The notes below the pieces were generated by a model that saw only the letters and a program-made list of their open reading frames with translations, was not told the DNA's origin and made no database searches. Shown here in pieces: positions 45,962 to 57,834 of a stretch of 64,000 nt of DNA; the first letter of the stretch is position 1; each line of letters starts with the position of its first letter. The translations under genes were made by a program, and so were the position numbers. This DNA comes from Zopfochytrium polystomum (taxonomy: Eukaryota > Chytridiomycota > Chytridiomycetes > Chytridiales > Chytridiaceae): assembly GCA_025765615.1 (NCBI GenBank), contig JAIVFJ010000038.1, forward strand, positions 62,001 to 126,000, read 5' to 3'.

Positions 45962-47365
45962 TTAAAAAACGGTTCCGTCCGAGATAATTTCAATTGGCGG
46001 TCCTTTGGTTTGAGGCCTCTTCGCCGCCGCGAGCTCCCTCCCCAGCTTCCACGTGCCGGCCTCCAGCACCTTGACCAAAGGCAGTTCGCTCTCCGTCAAG
46101 CCGTACTTTGCTCTGACCAGCGCCCCAACCCTGTCCAGCAGCCCAACGGTCAACGCGCGCCACTCGACGACGACATCATCAAACACATTGAACCTCGGCA
46201 CCGAATTCGGCGCCTTGTTCGCCGACGCGGCCCTGGACGCGTCCCGGAGAACGATCACGCCGGCGTCGACAAACAGCCCTCCGTTCCGGTACTCTGCGAG
46301 CCCCGTCATCAGCTCCGTTTTCAGAAACCGCACGTTTGCGATCCGCTCCATCGGCTCCATGAGGCTGTACGTCAGCCACTGCGACAGCTTGTGGAACGCG
46401 ACCAGGTCCGAGCCGGGCGCCGCGGCGGGCTCGACGCCCGCGGCGGCGACCGCGCGCGCTTTGGCCGAGCACGGCCAGACATCGCCGAGCGCAACGCCGC
46501 CGAGCTTTGTCCGCGTCGCGGGCCAGATGCCGGCGATGCCGTCGACAATGACCTCCCAGAGCGCCTCGATGCGGACGTGCGGCGCCGCCGCCGCCGCAGT
46601 CACCGCATCGGCGGGCTTTAGCTCCGTGGACGGGTGGGCGAGGAGAAAGTCGAGCATGTTTCCTGGGCGCGCGGGGGCGGCGGCGGCTTCGCCAAAGAAG
46701 CGCGGGTGCTGCTTGCAGACGGCGCCGAGCCGCTGGAGGAGTCCACAGCGGCCGTCGACGCCGACGAGGGGGTTCGCCGCGTCGTCGACCTGGAGGGCGC
46801 GGCGGAGGGCGGCGGGGGTGATTGCGAGGAGGCCGTCTGCGTCGACGCGGGCGGGGTCGGTGGGGTCGGAGGAGAAGCCGCCGGCGAGGAACCAGTCCAG
46901 GGAGGCGAGGGCGAGGCCCTCGGAGCGGCCGCAGCCGGCGGGGAAGCCAGCCGCGGCCGGGCCTTTGTAGGTCCAGGCGTCGCCGGCGCCGGCGTCGAGG
47001 AGCACAGAGACGGTGAAGAGGTCGAGGAGCCGGCGAGTGATTTCCGCCGCGGGCATCCCCGAGCGAGTCCACTGGTCGATCAGCGCGTCGATGCGCGGAG
47101 TGGTCTTGCTGGCTGAGCCCGGTGGGGAGATCTCAAAGTGCCGCCATCGCGCGTGCGCGGGCACGCTCGTCGGCGAAGCGTAGTCTCTGGCAATCAGTGC
47201 GACTATTTGATTTGCAACGTCGTCGAGACGCTCGATGTGCAAGTCGAAATGCTGCAGATGCTGCGGAGACGCGAGCAGCGCAGCAGTGGTTGACCGCACT
47301 GCCCGGAGAGTCCGAAGATGGCTGACAGCCGCGGCTGTGGCGTTGTCGGACGAGGTGTGGGCCAT
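45962..47365 (-). CDS. DUF1688 / URC4-type uracil catabolism protein
   Basis: Single exon, 467 aa, ATG at 47365. Family features: AVRSTTAALLASPQHLQHFD near the N-terminus, RWRHFEI, SEGLALASLDWFLAGGFSSD, FHKLSQWLTYSLMEPMER, TGLAEYRNGGLFVDAGVIVL, VVEWRALTVGLLDRVGALVR, LPLVKVLEAGTWKLGRELA and the terminal PPIEIISDGTVF. This is the DUF1688 family (URC4 of Lachancea kluyveri, urg3 of fission yeast), part of the URC pathway that degrades uracil for nitrogen; the exact reaction is not established. Length and ends are complete. No other URC gene is seen in the window. Confidence 0.9.
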   Translation of the reverse strand: MAHTSSDNATAAAVSHLRTLRAVRSTTAALLASPQHLQHFDLHIERLDDVANQIVALIARDYASPTSVPAHARWRHFEISPPGSASKTTPRIDALIDQWTRSGMPAAEITRRLLDLFTVSVLLDAGAGDAWTYKGPAAAGFPAGCGRSEGLALASLDWFLAGGFSSDPTDPARVDADGLLAITPAALRRALQVDDAANPLVGVDGRCGLLQRLGAVCKQHPRFFGEAAAAPARPGNMLDFLLAHPSTELKPADAVTAAAAAPHVRIEALWEVIVDGIAGIWPATRTKLGGVALGDVWPCSAKARAVAAAGVEPAAAPGSDLVAFHKLSQWLTYSLMEPMERIANVRFLKTELMTGLAEYRNGGLFVDAGVIVLRDASRAASANKAPNSVPRFNVFDDVVVEWRALTVGLLDRVGALVRAKYGLTESELPLVKVLEAGTWKLGRELAAAKRPQTKGPPIEIISDGTVF

Positions 47366-47697
47366 GATAAGGATTAGATCTGAAAGCTCTGGCTGCCAAT
47401 AGCGCTGGCTGGGAAGATCGGCGCGGAATGCCAGTCAAGTGCGTCTGCGAGGAAAGGGCCCCCCCGATGCGTGGCGAGAGGCGGCGTAACAGATCAAGAA
47501 GTGGCGGCGGCGCGAGTTTTTATAAGAAGCTTTGACAATCAAGATAAGGGGTTTTTGACTTGAAATCCCGATAAGATTGTTTCTTAAGTTTGTTCGTGCC
47601 CGTTTGCTTGGGCCACCCACTGGAACACGCAGCTCAATCCTCGTTCCCAAGCGCTTCGGTCGCGGAACTTTCCCCATCATCATCCTCCTCCTCCTCC

Positions 47698-48801
47698 TAC
47701 TCCTCCTCCTCCTCCTGCTCCACAACCGCCATGTTGTACTCCCTGCTCCGCGAGCTCTGCGAATCCTCCGGCGCCACACTTTTCCCCTGTCCACGCCGTC
47801 TTTTGGCAAACGCTTTCAAGAACTCCTCATGAAGTGAGGCAGGGATCCCGAGCGTGCTTCGGGCGCGGTCCAGTACGTTTGCACGATGCCGTCAGCTTCT
47901 TTTCCTCGCAGAAACGCCGGACAAAATTGTGCTGCTTCCGTTGGGCCGAAAGCTGGGGTTCTCGGCACGGACCAGGTCTGTCCATGCGGTAAGCATTTCC
48001 GCCCTCCCTCTCGATTCAGTTGACGCAGATGACAGCCCTCGCGGGTGTGGTTCGCAAAGTTGCAGGCGACCCCCGAATTCTTCGGCAAACCTACGGTGCA
48101 GTCGTCTAGGAATCGCGGCCGCGGTCTGCCCCTTGGATGTCTTGCGGTTCTCTGTCAGCCCGTGCCTCTTGCAGAAGGCGTACGCAACATGAGCATTCTC
48201 AGTCATCTTGGTGAAATCGGGCCACCGCCGTCGGACCAGGTCGGGCCACACAACCCAGCCGTCGTCTCCCGCAGGCTCTGTAGACATTTTGGCCTCGAAC
48301 TCGGCCCAAAAGGCATCGTGAAGGCGGATGGGTATGCCCACTGTCGAGTAGCCAGAGGAAGCGCGGCAAGTGGCGGTCAGGTTGTGGCGATTGAAGAACC
48401 TGGTTGCGATCTGGCTGCTGCTGCCCTCAGCCTGGAAATGCGACCATCTCTCCCTAACGACATCGGGCATGCTATGAGCTTCTCGGGGTCAATGGGAAGC
48501 GTCGAGGAGCGTTGCGGGGGCAACGGAACCTTTGCTCGATCCTTGTCCAGAACTTGAACGTATTCATGCAGGAATTCTTCTCGTAGCTGCAGGAATTCTT
48601 CTCGTAGCTGAATCGGAATAGCCAGAGTCTTTCGGCCCCGCTTGGTCTCGCAAGTGCGTTTGAGGCCGTGCGCTTTGCAAAACGCGCGGGGAAATGTTGT
48701 GTTTGCCTCGTAACTCTTGCTCGAGCGCAGTTTGGGCCACTTTTCGCGGACCAAATCAACCACGCGATTTGCTCTTCGGCCCGCATGTGACGATCGCTCA
48801 T
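47698..48801 (-). pseudogene. Decayed copy of the WRWP-module family
   Basis: Four recognisable modules in order, broken by at least four frameshifts. (1) Near 48760: EEQIAW continues as DLVREKWPKLR one frame over. (2) Near 48467: IDPEKLIA then PDVVRERWSHFQ; the W codon is truncated. (3) Near 47920-47940, after TAWTDLVRAENPSFRPNG, where the motif Trp is also lost. (4) Near 47857, between FVRRFCEEKK... and TLGIPASLHEEFLKAF. The best preserved unit is WPDLVRRRWPDFTKMTENAH...AIPRRLHRRFAEEF. The end is acidic (VVEQEEEE). No N-terminal coiled coil is found. It is divergent from intact member D, 165 bp away. Four frameshifts in 1.1 kb, with none in neighbouring genes, argue for real decay rather than sequencing error. 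Confidence 0.8.
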
Positions 48802-48966
48802 AGTGCTGTTGCAATGTTAGTCAGGGCGAGTTGGGGGGGCGGTGGATGCCATACGTACGAACGTCCTCAACAGAGTGTGGTGCAAAGCGCAGGGTGAAGG
48901 ACACGAAAGGGAAGATGGCGCTGTGGAGTGCGCTGCTCCTGAGGCTTGTCTTTGGGATGGAAAGGA

Positions 48967-50436
48967 ATGAATGAGCCACCAACACCGCCAACACCAGCGC
49001 AAGGAACAGCGGCTGGACCCCAACAGCGCGAGGTGTCCCACCATGCAGACCAGCTCAGGAAGGACGTGCTAACCCTACTCGATCGCGCGTGCGCCGAAAT
49101 CTTTGATCGCGACAAGACAATCGAGAACCTGCGCGTTGAGAAGGCGCACCTATTTCGTCAGCTCACCATGGCGAACGCTGAGGTGTCTCGCCTCCATGAC
49201 GAGAACCTTCGCGTCCGACGCGAACTGGATCTCGCGGCGCGTCCAGCGCCGACGACCCACGTTGCAAACGCGCAGCCCCCGACAGGCGAAGAAGCGGGTC
49301 CGCCGAAGGCGATTGACAATCCGCGACCGGAATCTAGAGCAGCTCAGCAGGTGCCGTCCAGCTCGGTAGTGTGGACCGAAGTTATTCGAAGCCGGTGGCC
49401 CAATATGGCGACCCTAGATCGGATGTTCATCCGACAGGTTCGGCAGCGGCTGGCCCCATTTTGGGAAAAGCACGGCCTGCCCGCGCCTGGCGAGAAGCGG
49501 TACTGCGTTGAGCCGCACCTCTTTGATGAATTGATTAAATACGGAGAAATTTTCGCCGGAGACCTCCTTGGTGCTCAGAGCGGACAGTCGGGTCAACGAG
49601 AGCGGCCACAGGTCCGACCAGTTGCCAGAAAAGGAGGAAACGCGTTATTGGTTACGCAGAACGGCAGCCTTGTGGCACCACTCAGGCCCGGGCCGGTGGC
49701 GAAGAAAGGAAGGTTCAGCCCCAATTCGTTCTTGAATTATCCCGCTTCAGATTCAGATGAAGAGGGCAACGAGAGCTCTTCCGGGGATGGCGACTCGCGG
49801 CAGTCTGCGCCAACTTCGCACCTTGTTCCTTGGTGTGACTTGCTTCGCAAAAGGCGGCCGGACTTGTTTGAAAGCTCCAGAAAGCGGATACAACTGATTG
49901 CCTACCGCTTTTGCAAAATGAAGGGATTGGAACGCCTGGTCCAAACGGAAGCTCGAAAGTGGGCTTTTGGAATACCCCCTCACCTTTGCAACCCATTTCT
50001 GGAGTTTGTCGAGGAAAGGTGCTCTCAAGTACTGGAAGTGGACGACCCATTTGACTTCTCCGACGACGAGCTCGCAGAACTTATTCGGAAGCTGAAACCG
50101 GCAGCTACGAGGGCGGAAGAAGACGATAGCAACACTAGTCTCAGCGACCAACGCACTGCAACTCCATGGACGGATTTGATTAGGAAAGTTTGGCCAAAAT
50201 ACAGAACTACGAACGATCCGACGGGGCTTCCGCAGGTGACCGCCGCTTTCTGCAGCAGGAACAGTATACGTGAAGTGAATTTGTCGGCGACGCGGAAACG
50301 CTGCCGAGCGATTCCTCGGGAACTCGAGGAGCAGTATTTGCTGGAAGTTTTCGAGGTGCTGGGAGACAAGCTAGAGAAAGTTTTTGGAAAACCGCTGATG
50401 AGCGAAGATGGACGGCTGTGGTTTCAGCGCTTGTGA
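48967..50436 (+). CDS. WRWP-module family protein, member D
   Basis: Intronless, 489 aa from the first in-frame ATG at 48967. The N-terminus HADQLRKDVLTLLDRACAEI is the family signature (compare member A: LKLDVEEILDRACVEI), followed by a coiled coil to about residue 100. Three modules start near residues 134, 287 and 399: WTEVIRSRWPNMA, WCDLLRKRRPDLF (second Trp replaced by Arg) and WTDLIRKVWPKYR. Module 2 ends FGIPPHLCNPFLEFVEERC and is followed by an acidic DPFDFSDDELAEL. It is the shortest intact member and the most compact version of the architecture. It faces a broken copy across a 165-bp spacer. Confidence 0.85.
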   Translation: MNEPPTPPTPAQGTAAGPQQREVSHHADQLRKDVLTLLDRACAEIFDRDKTIENLRVEKAHLFRQLTMANAEVSRLHDENLRVRRELDLAARPAPTTHVANAQPPTGEEAGPPKAIDNPRPESRAAQQVPSSSVVWTEVIRSRWPNMATLDRMFIRQVRQRLAPFWEKHGLPAPGEKRYCVEPHLFDELIKYGEIFAGDLLGAQSGQSGQRERPQVRPVARKGGNALLVTQNGSLVAPLRPGPVAKKGRFSPNSFLNYPASDSDEEGNESSSGDGDSRQSAPTSHLVPWCDLLRKRRPDLFESSRKRIQLIAYRFCKMKGLERLVQTEARKWAFGIPPHLCNPFLEFVEERCSQVLEVDDPFDFSDDELAELIRKLKPAATRAEEDDSNTSLSDQRTATPWTDLIRKVWPKYRTTNDPTGLPQVTAAFCSRNSIREVNLSATRKRCRAIPRELEEQYLLEVFEVLGDKLEKVFGKPLMSEDGRLWFQRL

Positions 50437-50619
50437 TGTAGGAGCGTCTTTCTGTTTACTTGCTCATCTGGGAGAAGGGGCTGGCGATGCATTTTTTTTT
50501 TCGTAGATGCGTTTCATTTGATCTATGGTCGGGAAATGTAAGCACTAAATAATAATTTTCGGTGTCGCAGACATGCAAGAATATTGGCGTAATCTATTTC
50601 GATGACCATGGTTGATTCC

Positions 50620-53499
50620 TCATTTGCCAGCCTCTTGATCAACTTCTCGCCCGTCCTTCTCTCCTCCAATCACATCAACAACAACGGCCCCAGGCACTTT
50701 CCCGCTATTCGGTGCCGGACTGTCATCGCATCTCAACGATGGCTCCTCTTCGACGAGATTATTGAACTCCTCCACTTCCTCGCGTACGGCTCTGAGTGGA
50801 TGACCGTTCCACAAGTTTTCTTTCCTTTTGCGACCGGGAACGAACAAGTCCCACCACCAACTCCGCCAATAACCCAAGTTCATGTGAACTTCCACTTGGG
50901 CGTCCCCTTCGAGCTCTTCCGGGTTCGCGAGGGTAGTTCCATCCGACTGGAGGGAGGACGGAGTCGGTCCCCGCGTTTTAGTCGGCGGAGTGACAGGCGG
51001 ACGAAGAGAAGTGGTCGAGGATTCATATGCGATGACGACTTTTTCGACTTCGTAGGACGGTTCGGCGGAAGCATCGAACGGGTTGAGACGCCGCTCAATC
51101 AGTGTGATGTACCTGGTGTTCGATGATTCGGACGTGTCGAGGTGGCCCAGGTGCGCAGCGTAGACGGCGCGCTCCGATTGTGTGAGACGAGAGTCGATTT
51201 CTGAGAAAGACGATTCCGTCAGTTTCATGAGAACGGAACTGAGTCAACCTGCCTACGATAATGCGGCCGAACTGAACAAGCCAGAGTCGATTGGAGTCTT
51301 GCGCGACAGCCCCAAACGTCTGGGACAGCATTGCAATCAGAACATTGAAGAGAAGTACCATTACAAGGAAAGCATATGCGAGGAAAAGAGTCTGTGTGAC
51401 GCCAGGCATATGGCTTTTTCTGAAGTCGTCGAACACAGCTTGTGCGAAGATGAACCTTCAAACGGGAGACGCGCCCAGTTTAATTCAAATGAACTTCAAA
51501 AAGCCGCCATTCCTCACCGAATGGTCCATAGGACGGAACCAGGCAAGTAATCCCAATCTGCGACTTCGTATTCCGTATTTCGAGGGACATCCAACATAAG
51601 CAAGAACAGGGCGCAACCAAATCCGATCGTGAACACAGAATAAATCATAGCCCACTCAAGCAAGTCTCCAAGAAGAATTTTTCGGAACGTAAGCGTTAAC
51701 GGTCCCAATCTGGAAAACCCGTTGGCAAAATGTAGCAAGCTGATCCAACCAATAATTGCTGCTGCTCCGAGAATCAGATCTTCGCCGTTTCTCACTTTCC
51801 TCAACGTTTCTTCGGTGTATGAAGGGATACTCAGAGAAAGTCGGAAAATAGTGCAGATGTAAATCAAGATTCCAAAGGCCAAGGGTTCCAGTTTCTCCAA
51901 TCGCAACGTGATCGAGAGACCTTTTGAGCGTAGCCTCCATGCTCTGGGATCCACAAGATTTCGAAAATCGTAAAACATGAGACAGGTCACGCCAATGACC
52001 GTAGCCGCCTCGAACACAACACGAAGAACGGGCACAGCGGATTCGCCGTTATTGTAGAACCCGTACTCATAACGGGCTTTCGGATTGGAGGGCTGTAGAG
52101 CGAGGGCAGCAGTAAACGTCGACATAAGGAGTATTGATAGAACCATCCGTTGGAGGAATTTGCGCCTCGCGTACTGAGTTGATTCAGTTCTCATGCATGA
52201 AGATTCCGCAACTTACGAGATACCACTTTGCTTTGAGCAGGCAATTCATTACTGGATGGGACATGGCGTCCAAGTTTTGAGTTGCAGTTGCAATCTCCAA
52301 AGCTGAGTAATCTTTCCAAACGGATGCTCCTCCGTTCAGATTCGATGCGCGAGGCAAGCCAGCGTCCAACAGTGAATCAATGCCTGATATTGGAATACGG
52401 CTCGATCGAACGTCGCCAAACTGCATTTTGCCGAATATTCAAAGCTGATTAGTTGGGATTTGCTGGCAACATTCTATTCGAACCTCCCAGACGCTGAAGC
52501 GGAGCATATCGAGGGCGCCCGCATTTCCCTTTGACATTCCGACCTGCAGGCTTGATAGACCGATCTTATTTGGTTGATCAAACACGCTCCGCAAATAAGC
52601 ATTTGCTCCATGCCCAATCGCTGGTCGTCCCGGCTCCAATAGCGTCGAGTTCGCCGTCCCATCCTGGTGCTCTCTCGACAAGACATATTGCTTTGTTAAT
52701 TTCCTCTTTAAGAACTCTACAACTGTAGAGGATACGCTCGGTCGAGTGGCTAACACGTGAAAAACGTTGTTCCCTGTTGATAAATGTGTAAGCGTGGAAG
52801 TGGAGCAAGCCGTCAAACGGACCATTCAGATCGACAGCTTCAATCAGAGCCTTGGGATCCCCAGACTTTTTTACCAACAGACTCATTATTTCCAAGTGTC
52901 CAGCGCATGCGGCAAACTGAAAAAAACAGAAAGCAGTTGAGTTTACCTACGTGAGCGACACTAGCCGAGCACTTACTTGCAAAACCGTCATACCGAAGTA
53001 AAGCGAAAGCGCCCCACCAAAGCCAGTGCAAAACGCTTCGCCCGTGGCCATAGCAAATGGATCCGCTCCATGGTTCAGGAGAAGCTCCACCTGTCTTGGA
53101 TTCAGCAACCGCTTTCGACACAAGCAGCAAACAACGAACACAATGCATCACCATCTTCAGGTTTCCCTTAATCGCGGCAATGTGCAACGCCGTTTCTCCC
53201 TTGTACCTCTTTCCTTCAACGCCCTTGTTCACGAGGTCCCCGTAATTCTCAAGAATAAGCCTAACAACCTCGATCCTTCCGGCCATTGCCGCTGCGTGGA
53301 GTATGTTGTCGCCGATTGGGCCGCGAAGGGCACTGATCCAAGGCCGCGGGGAGGTGGTGGAATTGGTGTGAACATGAACTAGTAACCGTTTGAGGCTTTC
53401 AAAATCGGACTGGTGTGATATGTTTCGCCAAATCCGAGCGGATGTTGGGGGCGGTGGCGGAGGAGTCGGCGGCGGCGGGGATGTGTTGGAAGGGAGCAT
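50620..53499 (-). CDS. TRPV-like ankyrin-repeat cation channel
   Basis: Eight exons: 53499-53152, 53090-52977, 52916-52823, 52773-52484, 52420-52217, 52173-51518, 51455-51253, 51200-50620; 829 aa, phases agree. Intron 7 is GC-AG (GTAG|GCAGGT). The N-terminal half carries ankyrin repeats (DNILHAAAMAGRIEVVRLIL, GETALHIAAIKGNLKMVELL, LNHGADPFAMATGEAF) with the TRPV-type YFGMTVLQFAACAGH and DLNGNNVFHVLA. Six membrane spans follow from about residue 355 (S1 MVLSILLMSTFTAALAL; S6 LFLAYAFLVMVLLFNVLIAM) and then the TRP-like SQTFGAVAQDSNRLWLVQFG. The pore segment VLWTIRFIFAQAVFDDF lacks the GMGD-type filter of animal TRPVs. Probably a plasma or ciliary membrane calcium/cation channel. Confidence 0.85.
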
Positions 53500-53819
53500 T
53501 GCGTGGAAGGGCGGAAACAAGCGTATCCGAAAAAAAGAAAGATTAAAGCAAACGGGTAATGGAGACACCTGTGCGGCAAACCTTGACGCCGCCCTATTTT
53601 CGGCATGGTGTATGTGCTGAAGTTTGAGGGTCACTATCTGCAACTGTTATTTTTGGAAATATATCGCCCGAACATCGTTCCACAACGTGTCAAGGGGCTT
53701 GTGCTTGTCCAGAAAAGGGAGGTGGCAGGAAAAGGATCGGACACCGACCGGCTGACAAGAACGAACGGGCTGCCGAAACCCCGCTCGCGATTTGGACCCT
53801 CCTTGCCCTGCTGCCAGAC

Positions 53820-56800
53820 ATGATGCCTGCTGGTTCGTTCGTTTTACATGCCGCCACTCGCGCGCTCGTTTCGGCATCCACCACGCCGTTGCCGCTACCG
53901 CCCGACTCGCAGGCGACCCCCGAGCCCCCCTCAGCAGAAGAACCATCGGCGCTGTCGTCGTCATCGTCGCTGCCCTCGTCGTTGCCCTCCAGAGCAGACA
54001 TCCCGACGACTCCTCAATCGGATGCTCGCTCGCTGGACAGTCTGAAACTGACCAGCTCCCGCGCGAGCAGGAGAGCCTCGCGTCAGCTGCAGCAACAGCA
54101 CCAGCAGCAGCAGGAATCGTCCCATCCGCGCTCGCCGACGCCGACTAGACACACTCAAGATCCCTTGGCGTTGCCGTCCCTTGGAGTAGCTCAGCGTGGC
54201 GCTCACGTCTCGGCAATGTTTCCCTCGCACACGCACAGCGGGCATCGTTCAGCCGCGAGAACGCTAGATTCAACTCCACCGCCTGGTCCGGTCGAGCCTT
54301 TATCGTCAGACACCTTGGCTGGTTTTCAACCCGGCTCGCAGCACCGCCCCTACCGCCCAACAACAAAATCGCCCCAGATCATGTACCAATCGGTGCTGCA
54401 CCCGGCTGCGACCCTTGCGCAAGCCCCATCTTCTCCGTCTCCGCTCGCGTCAAACGCCGCCACCTCATCGCCGCGGGTGCTGTCCACGCCGGAGAAATCC
54501 GCGGGTTTCGTTCCAGGAGTGGGGCATCCGCACGATGGTCTTCGTCATCTCGGTTGGACGCCGTCGCTTTCAAATATTCCTTTTTCCGCTGGCCTCCCTC
54601 CTTTGACTGAAATCGCGTCCGATGCCGCCATCCCAGTCGGGTTTATTCATGAGCCTGCTGAAGGGAAGTTCCACACAAACAATCCTCAAAGCCAACTTCA
54701 AAGCCAACCTCAAAGCCAGCAGCAAATCACAAATGCCATCACAATGCAGCCCTCCACAGCCGGTTACCTGCCGCAGCAATCCTACCAGGATGAGCAGGAT
54801 CTGGTTCATGACGACGATCCCAATGACCAGTCGTTTGGCGACGGGATACAGGTGATCGTTCCGTCCTCCGCGGCAGTCTCTGGGGACGGAGCGGGTTCCG
54901 ATTGCGAGGACGACATGAGTGGGGACGATTTGCTTTCGCATTACAAAAATTTTCTGGACACGCAGCATTCAGTGTACGCGAAAAGCTCTTCGCACTGTAG
55001 AGGCGACAACCATATCCAGGCTGTGAAATCACCAAAATACAGCGCAAACGGATCGTTCGAACTGCTCAACCTTTACAGAGCGCATGTAAAAACCGATGGA
55101 TCCCTCGCGGTAAAGTTATTGGTGAGACAGAGTATACCCGTTCTGCGACGACTGACCCAAAATGGTGCCCTCTCATATCTAGTATGAACCAAAGAAAGTT
55201 CTCCCGTTTGTCAAAATCTCTCGCGGAGCAAAAAGCGTGCTGAAGTGGATGGAAGCACACCATATAACCGCATTTTTCGAATGGATTCATACGAATGTCG
55301 GACTTCAACCCGGCGCAAATGAATCTCCAGAGGCAAGCCCTGCTGTTGTTGTTGATATTCCATCAAAAAGCGACAGCGCGCCAACAAGCAAAACCTCAGC
55401 GCTCAAAGGGAAACGTGGACGCTCAACGGAGAGAAACTCCGACCAATCAATCGAAATTTCGGCTGATGCCCGGCTTCAGGCACCTGAGAGATTGAAATTA
55501 TTTGAAGGGACACCAGTAGCTGCTCCCTACATGCCCGCGCCCTTGAACGCCCAGACTATATTGCCGGCTTCCATGTTACCCATTGCTGTCCAGTCATCCC
55601 TTGTTCCAAATGCGATGGGTCAAATAAACTCGCGCCCAACGCCAGCCTTCGAACCCGTTGGGAGGCTTAACCCTCTTTTTGGGCCCATTTTCCCTCTCGG
55701 TGCCCCCGCTCAGAGCCACACACCAATATTTCCACCAATCTTTGCGGCAAATCCCACGCCTGGCAGCCAGACGGGTTTCGGGGAACTCGATGGAAGTCGG
55801 GGTGCAAATCCGACGCACCAGACACCTCCCTTCTCCGTTCAATCGATGGATTCTTCAGCAAAGTCAGGACTGGGATCGACCATGCCGCCCGATTCGTTGC
55901 CTATCGGAGCAGCAGCGCGAGCTTCGTCAGGGAAGCGAAAACGACTGGATCCAAACCATAGCTTGGAAAAAGCGAAACGAAGTGCAAAGCACCCCGACCG
56001 TGCGACGGCGGATGCAACGGGAGAGCGAATCGGACAGATTTATCCTTCTTCTTCGGGGACAGTCGATGGTACTAGTTCTGGAGCGGGTGCGCTCGACCCT
56101 GAGGCAACAGTCTCGGAAGCAACGGTCTCGGAAGACTTCGCTCAGTCTTCTTCGAACACGGCTTCATACGGAGTGCTTGAACCGCTTGTGGAGACTGGTG
56201 ACAATGTCATCGACGCGCCTTTACATCGGGTAACGGACCCGAATTTGGAACAGAGTGCGATTGTAGCCGAAGTTACTGACAGCGACGGAGCGCCACCCTC
56301 CATCCAAGCACATGACGGTGGGCATGACTCTCAAATGGAAGAAAGCTGTATCGCTTGCGTTGGCGATGTGTCATTGGCCACCGCTGGAGAAATTCCAGCC
56401 CCAGCTCCAGTGGAAAGCCCCGATGCCGATGTTATTCACGACAGCCAGGAGGCTTTGGCCTGCACAGAAACAATTGCAAAAGCGACAGCAACCGCGCAAA
56501 TTGACGAAGAGAATTTCGATTCTAACAAAGCAACAGAGGGTGAACAGGATAGCCCGACCGTTGAACCCACTTTGGGGAAGAACTGCCATTTGGAAGACAC
56601 CGTTCCCAGCACATCCTCAGGAGACTTGGAACCCACCGCTTCGAATGTCGGGATTGAATCGGCGACGACCCAGATTGGAGGAACGGCCATTCCCGAATCG
56701 GAAGCGGAGCAAAGCGGCTCATTTGGTGGTTTCACCGATGTTTTGACCTCGATGATGTCCCACGGCGAAAACCTTGTGCAGAGTGGCGCTGGTTTCGCGC

Positions 56801-57834
56801 TTCTCCCAGCAAGCAGTCCTTCTCTGAAGGAGGACCAGCTGGCTTCCGAAGACCGCGATCGAGTCGAACCGATCGACGTGGAAATGGTAGATGTGGCGAA
56901 CGATGTTGGAGCGGAATCTCAACCAGAATCGACAGCAGTGAATGCTGCAAGCACTTCTCCAGACGCAAGCGAATCCGAGGCCAGTCTGCAGCCAAGTGCC
57001 GAGGTTCCCGAAGCTGATTCCAGCTCCAAATCCGATTCTTACAAAGCCATCGACCAATGTAGCACGACAATCTTTTCTGGAATTTCCTCAATGGCGGAAG
57101 ACTGTAGCGAGAATCAAACGATGCACTCGCCAGTCCGAGATCTTGAACTTCAGGTTGGAATGGACACCAATGAGAGCGATAAATTTACCCCAAACGACGG
57201 CACTCAAGAAATGTCCGCCGATGCAGTGGAAGTGTTTGGCGCTACTGCTAATGTGTCCGCCACTGAGATTGCCAATGTGTCCTCAGCAGAGACAGAGCCA
57301 GCATCCCCGGCGGCCTCTGGAACTTTGGAGACGCCTGTTGCCACCTCGATTAAATCAGTAGGCCATGATGCAACCGAAAGTCCTGCGCGAAACGATCGCC
57401 AGAATGTCGCCGTAAAGGAGCCTCTTGTTGCGTTGGAATCGACCGCAGTCGCGCAGTTGGATGAAGGGATAACAGGAATGCTGACTGACGCGGATCATCC
57501 TCTCCTCGCCAACGAAGAACCACAAGCAGGCGACGTTGCGCACCAGACAGCGCTTGTTCCGCCCGCAGCCGAACGACCGACCCTGGACGAGCCGGTACTT
57601 CCGCTCGCGGAGGTCCACGAAGAGCAGTCGCTCACGACGCCGCCAAAAATTGAAAAACAAGTCATCATCGTGCCATCGATCAGAGGTGAGCTCAGAAAGA
57701 TAATCGCAGACTTGCGGATGCACCGAGACACGCTTTTGAGCCTTGGGTGCGGGGAAGAGGAGGATGCCCTCCTGCGGAGCTTGACTTTTGGCGTGAACTC
57801 CGATATGGAGTGGCCAGGATGGAGGCGCGGGTGA
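53820..57834 (+). CDS. Large disordered protein of unknown function
   Basis: Two exons, 53820-55121 and 55183-57834, phase-0 intron (GTGAGA...TATCTAG), 1317 aa. Most of the sequence is Ser/Thr/Pro/Glu-rich and low-complexity, with a SQLQSQPQSQQQ run and a direct heptad TVSEATVSE. Two parts look folded. One spans the intron: SFELLNLYRAHVKTDGSLAV, KLLYEPKKVLPFVKIS, SVLKWMEAHHITAFFEWIHT. The other is the last 55 residues: IRGELRKIIADLRMHRDTLL and GEEEDALLRSLTFGVN, ending in a Trp/Arg tail. A basic cluster SSGKRKRLDPNHSLEKAKRS could be a nuclear localisation signal. I do not recognise the family; a chromatin or scaffold role would be a guess. Confidence 0.75.
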
